Part shown: one piece after another, positions 50,567 through 60,500 of the stretch
How the letters are laid out: each line of letters opens with the position of its first letter
Position numbering within the stretch: the stretch's first letter is position 1
Source of the DNA: Lachnospiraceae bacterium
GTDB taxonomy: Bacteria; Bacillota; Clostridia; Lachnospirales; Lachnospiraceae
Length of the DNA: 64,000 nucleotides
Assembly: GCA_017394885.1 (NCBI GenBank)
Contig: JAFPWO010000023.1
Span: 108,291-172,290 of the forward strand
Reading direction: 5' to 3'
Notes under the pieces: model-generated
Told to the model about the DNA's origin: nothing
The model's input: the letters and a program-made list of their open reading frames with translations, nothing else
Databases searched by the model: none
Program-made: the position numbers and the translations under genes

Positions 50567-50589
50567 GATTTCTCCTTTCTTTTCATTGC

Positions 50590-50702
50590 TGTCATTCTGA
50601 GCGGAGGAGGCGAAGCCTCCGGAGTCGAAGAATCCCATTAAACTGACAGGTCCCTGTCCCGGAATGGGATCCTTCGGCTCGCTGCGCTCGCTCAGGATGA
50701 CA
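50590..50702. repeat. MITE-like inverted-repeat element between argC and argJ
   Basis: 113 bp with imperfect terminal inverted repeats of about 50 and 40 bases: TGTCATTCTGAGCG ... GAAGAATCCCATT at the left and the complement of this pattern at the right (AATGGGATCCTTCG ... GCTCAGGATGACA). The middle has ACAGGTCCCTGTCCC. Its right end touches the argC stop codon. Confidence 0.8.
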
Positions 50703-51776
50703 TTACGGGTACATTGCCGGGAAGTAGAGCCCGGTGGTCTCCGGGATCCCCATGATCAGGTTCATGTTCTGAATCGCCTGGCCGGCGGCCCCTTTGCCGA
50801 TATTGTCGATGACGGATGAAACGATCAGGCGGTGCGTGCGGGCGTCGTAGGTCGGCGTGATGGCACAGAAGTTGGTGCCGTAGACCCACTTGGTCTGCAC
50901 GGGCTTGGAAGCCGGATAGACCTGCACGAAGGGTTCATCCTTGTACGTTTCGCTGTAGATCTCAAACAGCTCGTCGTTGGTGTAGTCTTTATTCAGCGTC
51001 GCGTAGGCCGTGATCTCGATCCCGCGGACCGTCGGCAGCAGGTGTGGCTGGAAATTGATATACTGCCAGGTCTCGGACTTCATCAGGTCCTTGCCGGTAA
51101 GGAAAGCGATGTTCTGCTCGATCTCCGGGGTGTGGCGGTGGCTGCCGCCGAGCGCGTACGCATTGAAATTGTTTTCGGCTTCGGTCAGAAGCTTGTTTAA
51201 GGTGGGCCGGCGGCCGGCGCCGGTAATGCCGCTCTTCGCGTCGACGATGATGGTGTTTTCCACCACGCTGCCGGCTTTTAACATCGGCATCAGTGCGAGG
51301 GTGGTCGCGGTGGGGTAGCAGCCCGGGTTCGCGATCAGGCTCTTGCCCTTCGCCTGGTCCCGCATGACTTCGGGGATGCAGTAGACGGCGTCATAGGTCA
51401 TCTGCGGATTCGGATGGATCTGGCCGTACCACTTCTCCCAGACCTTCGCGTCGCGGAAGCGGATATCCGCGCCGATATCGATTACCTTCTTGCCGGCGGC
51501 CAGGATGACCTTCGCGTACTTTGCCACTTCGCCGGAAGGGACCTGGACGAAGACGACGTCGCTTTCATCCGCGACCTTCTGCAGGTTTTCGTCGGTCAGA
51601 TCCATGACCTTCTGGTCATAGAAGCCGCGCAGGGCGGGATGATGCTCGGCAATGGGTATGTCTACACCGAAGGGGTCCAGAACATAAGCCAGCTCGGTAT
51701 AGGGATGATGGGTCATCATGCGCAGCAGTTCGCCGCAGACGTAACCCACGGCCCCGATGCACGAATACTTGATCAT
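50703..51776 (-). CDS. argC: N-acetyl-gamma-glutamyl-phosphate reductase
   Basis: A 357-residue NADPH-dependent reductase. The N-terminal IGAVGYVCGELLRMMTHHP is the cofactor loop (the usual GASGYTGxEL, here GAVGYVCGEL), the catalytic Cys is in SLIANPGCYPTATTLAL, and GGSHRHTPEIEQ carries the substrate-binding His. The GYVCGE variant has Val for Thr, which is unusual but not obviously harmful. It is second in the operon, 11 bases after argF. Confidence 0.95.
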   Translation of the reverse strand: MIKYSCIGAVGYVCGELLRMMTHHPYTELAYVLDPFGVDIPIAEHHPALRGFYDQKVMDLTDENLQKVADESDVVFVQVPSGEVAKYAKVILAAGKKVIDIGADIRFRDAKVWEKWYGQIHPNPQMTYDAVYCIPEVMRDQAKGKSLIANPGCYPTATTLALMPMLKAGSVVENTIIVDAKSGITGAGRRPTLNKLLTEAENNFNAYALGGSHRHTPEIEQNIAFLTGKDLMKSETWQYINFQPHLLPTVRGIEITAYATLNKDYTNDELFEIYSETYKDEPFVQVYPASKPVQTKWVYGTNFCAITPTYDARTHRLIVSSVIDNIGKGAAGQAIQNMNLIMGIPETTGLYFPAMYP

Positions 51777-51787
51777 AGAGAACCTCC

Positions 51788-52783
51788 TTATACGTTGCCG
51801 ATGGTCGCGACGATCACGGCTTTGATGGTATGCATACGGTTTTCGGCTTCATCGAATACGCGGGACTGCGGGCCCAGGAAGACGTCGTCGGTCACTTCGC
51901 GGATATCGTAGCCGAGCTCTTTCTGAGTCTTCGCCATGGTCGTATCGAAATCGTGGAAGGACGGCAGGCAGTGCTCGAAAATGCAGTCCGGATTGCCGGT
52001 GGCTTCGAAAACCTCTTTGGTTACGCGGAAGGGCGTCAGCTGGGCGACGCGTTCCGGGATCTTGTCTTCTTCGCCCATGGAGGCCCAGATATCGGTGTAG
52101 AGCACGTCCGCGCCTTCGATCAGGGCGATATCCTCGCCGAATTCGACCTTTGCGCCGGTCTCTTCCCCGACCTTGCGGCAATAGGCGACCACGTCGTCCG
52201 CGGGAGCCAGTTCCTTCGGACCCCAGCCGACATAGTGGATGCCCAGCTTGCAGCAGATGTACATCAGGCAGTAGGCCACGTTGTTGCGGGTATCGCCGCA
52301 GAAGACCAGCTTGCACTTGTTTAACGGCTTCTTGGTGTTTTCCATCAGAGTCAGGATATCGGCCAGCGCCTGGGTGGGGTGATCCACGTCGGTTAAGCCG
52401 TTCCAGACCGGAATGCCGGCGTTTTTGGCCAGACCTTCCACAACCGCCTGATCGTAGCCGCGGTATTCGATGCCGTCGTAGAAACGGCCCAGAACCTTCG
52501 CGGTGTCAGCCATACTCTCTTTCTTGCCCATCTGGGAAGATTTGGAATCCAGGAACGTAACGCCGGCGCCTTCGTCCATGGCGGCGACTTCAAACGCGCA
52601 GCGGGTGCGGGTCGAGGTCTTTTCGAACAGTAAGACGATGTTCTTGCCTTCCAGCAGCCTGGTGTGGATACCGGCACGTTTTTTGGACTTCAGATCGGAA
52701 GCCAGGTTTAACAGATAGCGGATTTCATCCGGTGTGAAATCCTTGAGGGTCAGAAAGCTGCGACCTTTCAGATTGATAGGCAT
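51788..52783 (-). CDS. argF: Ornithine carbamoyltransferase
   Basis: A 331-residue transcarbamoylase making citrulline from ornithine and carbamoyl phosphate. The carbamoyl-phosphate loop is FEKTSTRTRCAFEVAA, HPTQALADILTLMEN is conserved, SMGEE follows DIWA and HCLPSFHD carries the catalytic Cys. It is the first gene of the operon with a strong promoter upstream. With arcA and arcC it could also run in the catabolic direction; sequence alone does not tell ArgF from ArcB. Confidence 0.95.
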   Translation of the reverse strand: MPINLKGRSFLTLKDFTPDEIRYLLNLASDLKSKKRAGIHTRLLEGKNIVLLFEKTSTRTRCAFEVAAMDEGAGVTFLDSKSSQMGKKESMADTAKVLGRFYDGIEYRGYDQAVVEGLAKNAGIPVWNGLTDVDHPTQALADILTLMENTKKPLNKCKLVFCGDTRNNVAYCLMYICCKLGIHYVGWGPKELAPADDVVAYCRKVGEETGAKVEFGEDIALIEGADVLYTDIWASMGEEDKIPERVAQLTPFRVTKEVFEATGNPDCIFEHCLPSFHDFDTTMAKTQKELGYDIREVTDDVFLGPQSRVFDEAENRMHTIKAVIVATIGNV

Positions 52784-52860
52784 AAAAAACCTCCTGCAAA
52801 ATAGAATGATTTAGACTGGCGGCCCTGTGAAACGTCCGGCCGTACGGTGTTGCTGTTTTT

Positions 52861-52889
52861 AGTATAGTATGGAAAGACAGGGAAAACAA
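52861..52889 (-). promoter_or_regulatory. Promoter of the arg operon
   Basis: Minus strand TTGTTT (52884-52889), 17-base spacer, TATACT (52861-52866). AT-rich sequence upstream (52918-52945) holds GGAATAATTATATATCC, similar to an ArgR (ARG) box but not a clear match. Confidence 0.6.
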
Positions 52890-52984
52890 GAAAGAAGTAT
52901 TGTAGATTGCAATAAAAATTATTTGGAATAATTATATATCCTGATAAATATATGGCCAATATTACGGATATAAAAGATTATCGC

Positions 52985-53012
52985 TTGAAAATTTGGGGAA
53001 AACACTTATAAT
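52985..53012 (+). promoter_or_regulatory. Promoter of the PucR-type regulator
   Basis: TTGAAA (52985-52990), 16-base spacer, perfect TATAAT (53007-53012), 41 bases before the ATG. Confidence 0.75.
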
Positions 53013-53053
53013 AATTGATAAACAGATCGAAACAGAAATGAGGAGAAAAAAAG

Positions 53054-54226
53054 ATGGCGTTTACCGCGGCGGATTTTTACCGGATGTTTCAGAACAATCT
53101 GCAGATCCTGGCCGGCCGGGGCGGGCTTTCCCGGAGCGTGAGGGACTGCGGCGTGCTGGACTACGAACTGATCCCGAGCCTCAAAGACCGGTATTTTCAC
53201 AGCAATTTCCATGAGTCGCAGATGGTGCTGGCGACCTTCCTTTACGCGAAGGACGAGCCGTATCTGATCACGGAAGCGGTCAAATACCTGTATCAGAAGA
53301 AAACCGCCGGTCTTGTTATCCGCAACGTGTTCCACCTGCCCATCCCGCCGGCGGCGCTGCACTATGCCGACGCGCGCGATTTCCCGGTCTTTCTGCTCAA
53401 TTCCCCGGAGACATCGTTCGATACCCTGACCTATCTTGTACGGCTGCAGAGCGAAAACCTGGAACGGGAAGGATATCTGCGGAATAAACTGGACGCCCTG
53501 CTGCAGAGAAAGCAGTCGGAGGAAGAAGTTCGACAGGCAGCGCTCGAGCTGAATCCTTCCCTTTCCGATCAGTATTTCTGCCTGTTCCGCGGTTTTGACG
53601 CGGCGCCGCTGCAGCTGGGAGAATATGCAGCCCGTTACCGGGAGGAAGGACTGGCAGGCTGGCGGGACTTTTTATGCGTTTTCCGACAGGGTATTCTGCT
53701 GGTCAAATCATTGGAGTACAGCAGCCGCGCGGAGCAGGAGGAAGTGATCTCCGCTTTCTTCGGGCGGGGATTCCCGGGCTCTTCCCCGCTGCACGGCGGC
53801 GTCAGCGAAGCGCACAATACCCTGCAGGAGTTTCAGCAGGCCCTGCGCGAAATGCTGTATGCGTCCCGCTATCAGGACGGGAGCGGCCTGCCGTATCACC
53901 GTTACCGGGAGCTGGGGGTTTACCGGCTGCTGTTTCCGTACTGTCAGGAAGAAGAGACCCGGCAGTTCTGCCGCCGCATATTGGATCCCATTGCGGAGTA
54001 TGACGCCGAGAACAAAACCAGCCTCACGGAAACGCTGTCGGTCTATGTGCGGGCCAACGAAGATCTGGCCGCTGCGGCCAGACAGCTCGCCCAGCACGAG
54101 CAGACGATCCGTTACCGCCTGAACCGGATCTACGAGATCAGCGGCCTCGATAAAAAATCCCTCGCAGATACGGAGGAATTATCGTTAGCCATGAAACTGG
54201 AACTGGCCCGGCAGATGCTGCAGTAG
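53054..54226 (+). CDS. PucR/CdaR-family transcriptional regulator
   Basis: A 390-residue regulator. Residues 1 to about 130 resemble the PucR N-terminal ligand domain (TEAVKYLYQKKTAGLVIRN). The C-terminal 60 residues are the PucR HTH_30 type helix-turn-helix: TLSVYVRANEDLAAAARQLAQHEQTIRYRLNRI, followed by a conserved LDKKSLADTEELSLAMKLEL. These proteins control purine, sugar acid or amino acid genes. It is divergent from the arg operon, sharing 270 bases, so it may regulate it or itself. AGGAG precedes the ATG. Confidence 0.9.
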   Translation: MAFTAADFYRMFQNNLQILAGRGGLSRSVRDCGVLDYELIPSLKDRYFHSNFHESQMVLATFLYAKDEPYLITEAVKYLYQKKTAGLVIRNVFHLPIPPAALHYADARDFPVFLLNSPETSFDTLTYLVRLQSENLEREGYLRNKLDALLQRKQSEEEVRQAALELNPSLSDQYFCLFRGFDAAPLQLGEYAARYREEGLAGWRDFLCVFRQGILLVKSLEYSSRAEQEEVISAFFGRGFPGSSPLHGGVSEAHNTLQEFQQALREMLYASRYQDGSGLPYHRYRELGVYRLLFPYCQEEETRQFCRRILDPIAEYDAENKTSLTETLSVYVRANEDLAAAARQLAQHEQTIRYRLNRIYEISGLDKKSLADTEELSLAMKLELARQMLQ

Positions 54227-54297
54227 CGGCGGTACCCGCATCGCCACGTTTAAGATCTGATTCTAAATTCTATGTTTACCGATTAAAGGAGTCGTGT

Positions 54298-54855
54298 ATG
54301 ATGAGTACAGAAAAAAGGAACGGTTATTTTGCCGCCTGCCTGGCACTTGTTTTGCTGACAGCTTTTACGGTGTCGTGCGGGCAAAATGAAAAGCCGGCAG
54401 AAACCTCTTCCTCTGAACAGGAAATCGTAAGTATACCGGTTGAAAACATCCTGGTTGAAGACCTTTCGATCGATCAGGAGAAGGGACTTAAGATACTCAA
54501 TCTGGGGGAAAAGGAAATAACGGATTGGCTTACCGATACCGATACGGCGGCAGCCGCCTTTGAGCAATACGGTTTTCCGAAAGAGGCGGCGGCCGCTTAT
54601 ACTGCCGAATGGTTTCGGGATTCCTGCCTGGCTATGGTGATCCTCTCTTCCAATCCCAGCTATGAATTTAACGTCCTGTCGGCGGAAAATCGAGATAAAG
54701 AGCTTTGTCTGACAGTGAGAGAAGATATACCGCAGGCCTGTTTTGACATTGCCTGTTTCAAAGGTATTTTAATTGAGCTCCCGAAAGAGGCGGCCAACCC
54801 GGACATCAGGATAACGGTGGAAAGAGACATCCAATATTCTTTTAATCCCAGGTAG
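54298..54855 (+). CDS. Small lipoprotein, function unknown
   Basis: A 185-residue exported protein starting at the first of two ATG codons (AAAGGAG upstream). Signal peptide: basic TEKRNGYF, hydrophobic core, lipobox-like TVSC at Cys 23, then QNEKPAETSSSEQE. No domain is seen. The DNA is lower in GC than its neighbours and uses more AAA, TTT and GAT codons, suggesting a different origin. It converges on the lyase gene with 3 bases between stops. Confidence 0.7.
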   Translation: MMSTEKRNGYFAACLALVLLTAFTVSCGQNEKPAETSSSEQEIVSIPVENILVEDLSIDQEKGLKILNLGEKEITDWLTDTDTAAAAFEQYGFPKEAAAAYTAEWFRDSCLAMVILSSNPSYEFNVLSAENRDKELCLTVREDIPQACFDIACFKGILIELPKEAANPDIRITVERDIQYSFNPR

Positions 54856-54858
54856 TGG

Positions 54859-55899
54859 TTATAACCTGTCCAAAAGCCGGATCAGTTCATCCACTTCTTC
54901 CTGCGTGGTAGCCCAGCTCGTGGCAAAGCGAAGGATTGTATGGGTGTTGTCCGTGCGGCCCCAGTAACCGTTTTCCGTAATCGCGTCAAAGCGGGGGACT
55001 TCGATATCCTCCACCACACAGAACACCTGATTGGTAGGCGTCTCGAACCAGAGCGGGACGCCTTTTTCTTTGAGCGCCGCCTGGATCCGCAGCGCCTGCC
55101 GGACGGCCTCTTTCCCAAGCTTTTCGTAGAGCCCGTCCGTAAAGAGCGCGTCGAACTGTACGCCTAAAAGCCAGCCCTTGGCGAGCAGCGCGCCGTGCTG
55201 CTTGATGATAGTGAAGAAGTGAGGAAGCCGCGCCGGGTCCGGGACCACGACCGCTTCGCCGAAGAGCGCGCCGCACTTGGTCCCGCCGATATAAAACACA
55301 TCGCAGAGCCGCGCCATATCCGGAAGAGAGACGGTATTTTCCGGGCTGCCGAGACCGTAGGCGAGCCGCGCTCCGTCCGCGTATAGGGCGATATTCCGCG
55401 CGCGGCAAAGCTGGCTGATGGCCGTCAGCTCCTCCAGCGAATACAGCGTCCCGTACTCGGTCGGCTGGGAAATATAGACCATGCCCGGCATGACCGTGTG
55501 TTCGCGGGTCTCATCGAGGTCGTAGCGGGTCAGGACCGCTTCGATCGCGGCCGCGGTCAGCTTGCCGTTTTCCGCAGGAACAGCCAGCACTTTGTGGCCG
55601 CCGAATTCGATCGCGCCGGCTTCGTGGCAGGCGATATGCCCGCTCTCCGCCGCGATCACGCCCTGGTAGGAGTGCAGCAGCGCGTCGATGACTGTCGCGT
55701 TCGTCTGCGTACCGCCGATCAGAAAATGCACGTCCGCGCCGGGCGCTTCGCAGGCCGCGCGGATTTTTTCTTTTGCGGCCGCGCAGATCGGGTCCAGCCC
55801 GTAGCCGCCAATCTTTTGAAAATTGATCTCCTGAAGCTTTGCCAGGATCGAAGGGTGCGCCCCTTCCATATAGTCGCTGCAGAAAGCCGGTTTTGCCAT
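54859..55899 (-). CDS. Threonine aldolase/beta-eliminating lyase family PLP enzyme
   Basis: A 346-residue fold-type I PLP protein. It has the phosphate-binding FLIGGTQTNATVIDAL, ESGHIACHEAGAIEFGGHKV, the Asp in IALYADGARLAYGL, and the Schiff-base Lys in DVFYIGGTKCGALFG. The order matches low-specificity L-threonine aldolases that split threonine to glycine and acetaldehyde. The start is ATG 55899; a GTG two codons earlier is possible. No companion gene. Confidence 0.9.
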   Translation of the reverse strand: MAKPAFCSDYMEGAHPSILAKLQEINFQKIGGYGLDPICAAAKEKIRAACEAPGADVHFLIGGTQTNATVIDALLHSYQGVIAAESGHIACHEAGAIEFGGHKVLAVPAENGKLTAAAIEAVLTRYDLDETREHTVMPGMVYISQPTEYGTLYSLEELTAISQLCRARNIALYADGARLAYGLGSPENTVSLPDMARLCDVFYIGGTKCGALFGEAVVVPDPARLPHFFTIIKQHGALLAKGWLLGVQFDALFTDGLYEKLGKEAVRQALRIQAALKEKGVPLWFETPTNQVFCVVEDIEVPRFDAITENGYWGRTDNTHTILRFATSWATTQEEVDELIRLLDRL

Positions 55900-56065
55900 A
55901 ATCACACCTCATTCGTAAGACTGGAATCGTAACCATAAAAGATTATAAGGAAAAAGCGGACGGAATTCAAGCGCTTCGGTTGCACCGCGCAAAGCCGGGA
56001 AGATTCCCTGGTTCAAAAGACTTTCTTTTTATAAGTCAATGGCTTTTTCTTCTTCAGATATCTTA

Positions 56066-56094
56066 TTGAAAGCGGAAAAATGTAGTGATATAGT
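56066..56094 (+). promoter_or_regulatory. Promoter of the BMP lipoprotein gene
   Basis: TTGAAA (56066-56071), 17-base spacer, TATAGT (56089-56094), 64 bases before the ATG. The rest of the 55900-56157 interval shows nothing else convincing. Confidence 0.7.
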
Positions 56095-56157
56095 AATTTG
56101 TGGCAAAAATGTATTTATTCTGCAAGGATGACAGAATAGTAAACCAAGGAGGGAAAA

Positions 56158-57357
56158 ATGAAGAAAATCATTACTCTGATCCTGGCGCTGGCCATGGTAC
56201 TGTCCCTGACGGCCTGCGGCGGCGCGAACACCACCACCACGAAGGAAGCTGAGACCGGCAAGAACTACAAAGTTGCCATGATCACCGACTACGGCGATAT
56301 CACGGACCAGTCCTTCAACCAGACCACGTATGAAGCCTGCAAGGCTTTCTGCGACAAGAACAAGATCGATTTCACCTACTACAAGCCCGCTGCAGACTCC
56401 ACGGCTGACCGTGTCGGTATGGTGGAAAAGGCTGTTGATGACGGCTACAACGTCATTGTCATGCCCGGCTTTGCTTTCGCCGGCACCATCGTAGAAGCGG
56501 CAAAGAAGTATAAGGATGTCAAGTTCGTGGCCCTGGACGTAGCCCTGGGTGATCTGCTGGAACAGGGTGTCAAGGCTGCCGGCAAGGAATATGACTACGA
56601 TCCGGACAATTGGAAACTGGAAGACTACGTTGACATGAGCAATGTCTACTGCGCAGTCTATCAGGAAGAACTCTGCGGCTACATGGTCGGTTACGCGGCT
56701 GTCAAGCTCGGCTACACCAAGCTCGGCTTCCTGGGCGGCATGGCGGTTCCCGCGGTTATCCGTTACGGCTTCGGCTTTGTGCAGGGCGCGGATGCGGCTG
56801 CCAAGGAGACCGGTGCGGATGTTACTCTGAACTATGTGTACGGCGGCCAGTTCTTCGGCGATGCCGATATCAAGGCCAAGATGGATACCTGGTATGCCGG
56901 CGGCACGGAAGTCGTCTTTGCCTGCGGCGGCGGCATTTATACCTCTGCGGTCGACGCTGCGAAGAGCGTGAACGGCAAGGTCATCGGCGTTGACGTAGAC
57001 CAGGCCGGCGTTATCAAGGCTTACTCCGGTGTGGACGGCATGGTCGTTACCTCCGCCATGAAGGGCCTGTACCCGACCACCTACAACGCACTGGACGACA
57101 TCATCAACAATGATAAGTGGTCCGACTATGCCGGCAAGATCGCTACGCTGGGCCTGATCTCCGGAACCGATCCCGAAGCCAACTATGTGCAGATCCCCAT
57201 GGGCGACGGCACGCAGTGGGCGGACGGCAAGTTCACCAAGGATGATTACAAGACCCTGGTAGAGAACATGTTCTCCGGCAAGGTAAAGGTTTCCAACGAC
57301 ACCTCCAAGATGCCGGAAACCACCATCAAGGTTGACGATCAGGGACAGATCAAATAA
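56158..57357 (+). CDS. BMP family ABC transporter substrate-binding lipoprotein (nucleoside type)
   Basis: A 399-residue lipoprotein. Signal peptide MKKIITLILALAMVLSLTAC with lipobox LTAC (Cys 20). The mature part is a periplasmic-binding-type fold of the basic membrane protein (BMP/PnrA/Med) family: KVAMITDYGDITDQSFNQTTYEA, YNVIVMPGFAFAGTIVEAA, LGYTKLGFLGGMAVPAVIRYGFGFVQGADAA, VIGVDVDQAG. Such proteins bind nucleosides. No permease or ATPase gene is adjacent. Codons are strongly biased (AAG, AAC, GGC), suggesting high expression. AGGAGG precedes the ATG and a strong terminator follows, so it is monocistronic. Confidence 0.93.
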   Translation: MKKIITLILALAMVLSLTACGGANTTTTKEAETGKNYKVAMITDYGDITDQSFNQTTYEACKAFCDKNKIDFTYYKPAADSTADRVGMVEKAVDDGYNVIVMPGFAFAGTIVEAAKKYKDVKFVALDVALGDLLEQGVKAAGKEYDYDPDNWKLEDYVDMSNVYCAVYQEELCGYMVGYAAVKLGYTKLGFLGGMAVPAVIRYGFGFVQGADAAAKETGADVTLNYVYGGQFFGDADIKAKMDTWYAGGTEVVFACGGGIYTSAVDAAKSVNGKVIGVDVDQAGVIKAYSGVDGMVVTSAMKGLYPTTYNALDDIINNDKWSDYAGKIATLGLISGTDPEANYVQIPMGDGTQWADGKFTKDDYKTLVENMFSGKVKVSNDTSKMPETTIKVDDQGQIK

Positions 57358-57376
57358 TCTGGACGATCGCAGAAAG

Positions 57377-57401
57377 AGCGGCCTTCGGGCCGCTTTTTTT
57401 T
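57377..57401 (+). terminator. BMP gene terminator
   Basis: 7-bp stem AGCGGCC/GGCCGCT with TTCG loop and a run of eight T. Confidence 0.93.
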
Positions 57402-57458
57402 GTTCGGTATATGGTTAATTATAATTACTTTATTTAGGGTAAATAATGCCTTTCTTAA

Positions 57459-57487
57459 TTGTGTAAGACAGCCTTTTGACTTATAAT
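57459..57487 (+). promoter_or_regulatory. Candidate promoter of the giant surface protein
   Basis: TTGTGT (57459-57464), 17-base spacer, perfect TATAAT (57482-57487). It would leave an AT-rich leader of about 75 bases. Another TATAAT at 57545-57550 has no good -35. Confidence 0.5.
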
Positions 57488-57571
57488 ACAAATGGCGCTT
57501 TGCCGGATACAAACAAAAATAAACGAAAATGTTTATTATATACCTATAATTACATAAAGAAAGGTAACGAG

Positions 57572-60500
57572 ATGGGAAAAGCAAAACACAGATGGTTATC
57601 TTTTCTTCTGTGCGCGGCCATGATCATGTCCACGCTGTCTGTCCCTGCTCATGCAGCAGATCGCGGGACAGCTTCGAATGACGTGGTCAAAGAGCAGCCG
57701 ACAGAAGACAGCACTCCTGTGGACAGCGGCGAAGAAAAAATCGTCGACGTGTCCAAGGAGCAAGTACCGGGGAAGACGGATTCTGAAACAAAAGAGGATC
57801 CGGAAGAACCCGCTCCGCAGGAGACCCGTGAGGATCCGACGGAGCCGGCGGAAGATCCAACCGAGCCTGCAACAGATCCTGCCGAGGAGCCGGCCACAGA
57901 GCCGAGCGAAGATCCGACAGAAGATCCTACGCAGCCGGTAGAAGATCCGACTGAACCGACAGAAGAACCGACAGAGCCGGAGAAGGAAACCGAACCGGCA
58001 GTCGAGCCGACGGAAGAACCGACAGAGCCGGAAAAAGAAACCGAACCGGCAGTCGAACCGACGGAAGAGCCGACGGAACAGGAGAGGGAAACCGAACCGG
58101 TCGTCGAACCGACAGAAGAACCGACAGAGCCGGAGAAGGAAACCGAACCGGCAGTCGAGCCGACGGAAGAACCGACGGAACCGGAGAAGGAGACTGAACC
58201 GGTCGTCGAACCGACGGAAGAACCGACAGAGCCGGAGAAGGAAACGGAACCGGTCGTCGAGTCGACGGAAGAACCGACAGAACCGGAGAAGGAGACTGAA
58301 CCGGTCGTCGAACCGACGGAAGAGCCGACAGAACCGGAGAAGGAGACTGAACCGGTCGTCGAACCGACGGAAGAGCCGACGGAACCGGAGAAGGAAACCA
58401 AGCCGGTCGAAGAGCCGATCGAGACCAAGAAGCAGACTCTTCCTTCCAAAGGCGGCGTCGTTACCATCAAGGGCGTTCTGCCGGTGGGCGGTAGCGTGGT
58501 TGCCGTGAATCAGAAGACGACCGACCCGCAGCGCATCAGAGGCGGAAAGTCAGCCTCCACCCAGGGAACAAAGAGCGGCAGCACTTCGGACGCCGGGAAA
58601 GACCTGGTCTCTTACGATATTACGATCTACGATGAAAATGGCGAACGCTGGCAGCCTGAGGCGCCGGTGCGTGTTACGATTGCCGACGAAAGCTTCAAGA
58701 ACGTGAGCCGGGTCAGCGTCTATCATCTGGGCGAAAACGGCCGTGAGCTGGTCGCGAAGGATATCAAGCCGGTTGACGGCAAGGTCACCTTCATGGCGGA
58801 GCACTTCTCCATTTACGTTATCACGGAAGGCGAGCCGAAGATCGTTACCGTTAGTTTCTATGATGAAAACGGTGACGTGGTCAGCACCCAGTACATCAAG
58901 AAAGTCGATAATGCTGTTCAGGATTGCTACAACCCTCAGTGGGAACTGGAATACGGTACTGAATTCTATGGTTGGTCGGCCACGCAAGGAGCAACTTCCG
59001 GTGATAATATCGTGGCTGTGAACGCTGCCATCGAAGCAAACTGGGATTCCTATTCTGCGGATACTCCGCTTAGTTTCTATGCGGTTGTCAATAAAGTCTA
59101 CGTTGTTACCTTCAACAGATATAACGACCAAGGTGTTCTTACAGTTCTTGATACTGTTAAGGTTCCTGTTGATGCAGCAAATAAGACCATAACGATTCCC
59201 GGAGACCTTGGTACGCAGTTGGGTGAGGAGTTCCAGGGATGGCTTGCCCAGGATGGAACTTTATATGCACAAGGAGCAACTTACACCGTTACAGACCATA
59301 CAAGCTTCTTCCTGAAAGAGCGTGGACGTGCATGGTTGGTGTTTGATTCCAATGCCGGCGGCCCCGGAAGCGGTGCAACCTATACACCGCCTCAGCTTAT
59401 CTTTGGTGATGGCGTTGTGACGGTAAAGCCTTCCGACCCGACTCGTAAAGGTTACAAATTCCTCGGATGGAACACAGAAGCTGACGGTTCCGGAACATGG
59501 TGGAGCAATACCGACGATACTTCTGTAAATGGATTCGGAACGGCGATTACGGAAGATGTTACTCTGTATGCGCAGTGGAAAGGCGATCTGACTTCTTACT
59601 ATGTGGTTTATTGGAAGCAGTCAACATCCGATGCGGCAGGACTTGCTGATAATCAGAAGACATATGTTTATGTAGCTTCCAGTGAAGCGAGAACCGCCAG
59701 AACCGGAGAAACTGTGTCCATAACTGATGCAGACAAGTCTTATAATGTTGCAGATTCTACCGAGAGCATCAATTACTTTGAATATAATGAGGCGAACTCC
59801 GATCTCAGCAAAACAGTGGCTGCAGATGGAAGTACGGTTCTTAATGTTCGGTATGACCGCAAGGAAATTACATATAGTTTTAATTTTGGCAGTGGTTATG
59901 TAGGTGTTAACGAATCTACATATGGCAGATATACAGAAAACGGAGAACAGCTTTATTATCAAAGTGGAACTGATTGGTTTGGGAACCCACAGTACACTGC
60001 AGTTGGAAACAATGATAATCATTCTACCGTCTTCACAAGATCTGGCAGCTGGCCCAATTATAGATATACAGAATATACAGGAAATAGGTATTCCTCTCGC
60101 GAATATCGCGATCATGTAGAATCATTTACCGGCCTTTATGGCTCTTCATTTACAGAATGGCCGGAAGCTGGTGAGAACAGAGAGTGGTATTATGGCGGCT
60201 ACGGATTCCCTCTTGCATTAACTGTATTTGATCCGCTTGCTTGTTATAACGGAAACAATCCGAGTTCGTTTACTGATACGACCATTACCTTCACGGCAGA
60301 AAATGGTGATACCAATGGATATAAGATGTATGTTTATGTCCAGAGCGAAAATGGTACTTGGGTCTATACAGATGACTATGTGCTCTCCACCGCTAATCTT
60401 GGGGGAGCTAGTACTTGGTATCCAACCGAAACGTTTACGGGCTTTACAATCCACAGTTATCAGGTTAGAGCAACGATCAATACCAATGAAAATGCATGGA

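Noticed and set aside
57953..58411. CRISPR array
   Set aside because: Units are contiguous with no unique spacers and are translated in frame.
57649..58470. Minus-strand 273-codon frame rich in Ser, Val and Gly opposite the adhesin stalk
   Set aside because: It is the complement of the 51-bp repeats; no ribosome site and pure repeat composition. The plus frame has signal peptide, promoter and domain structure.
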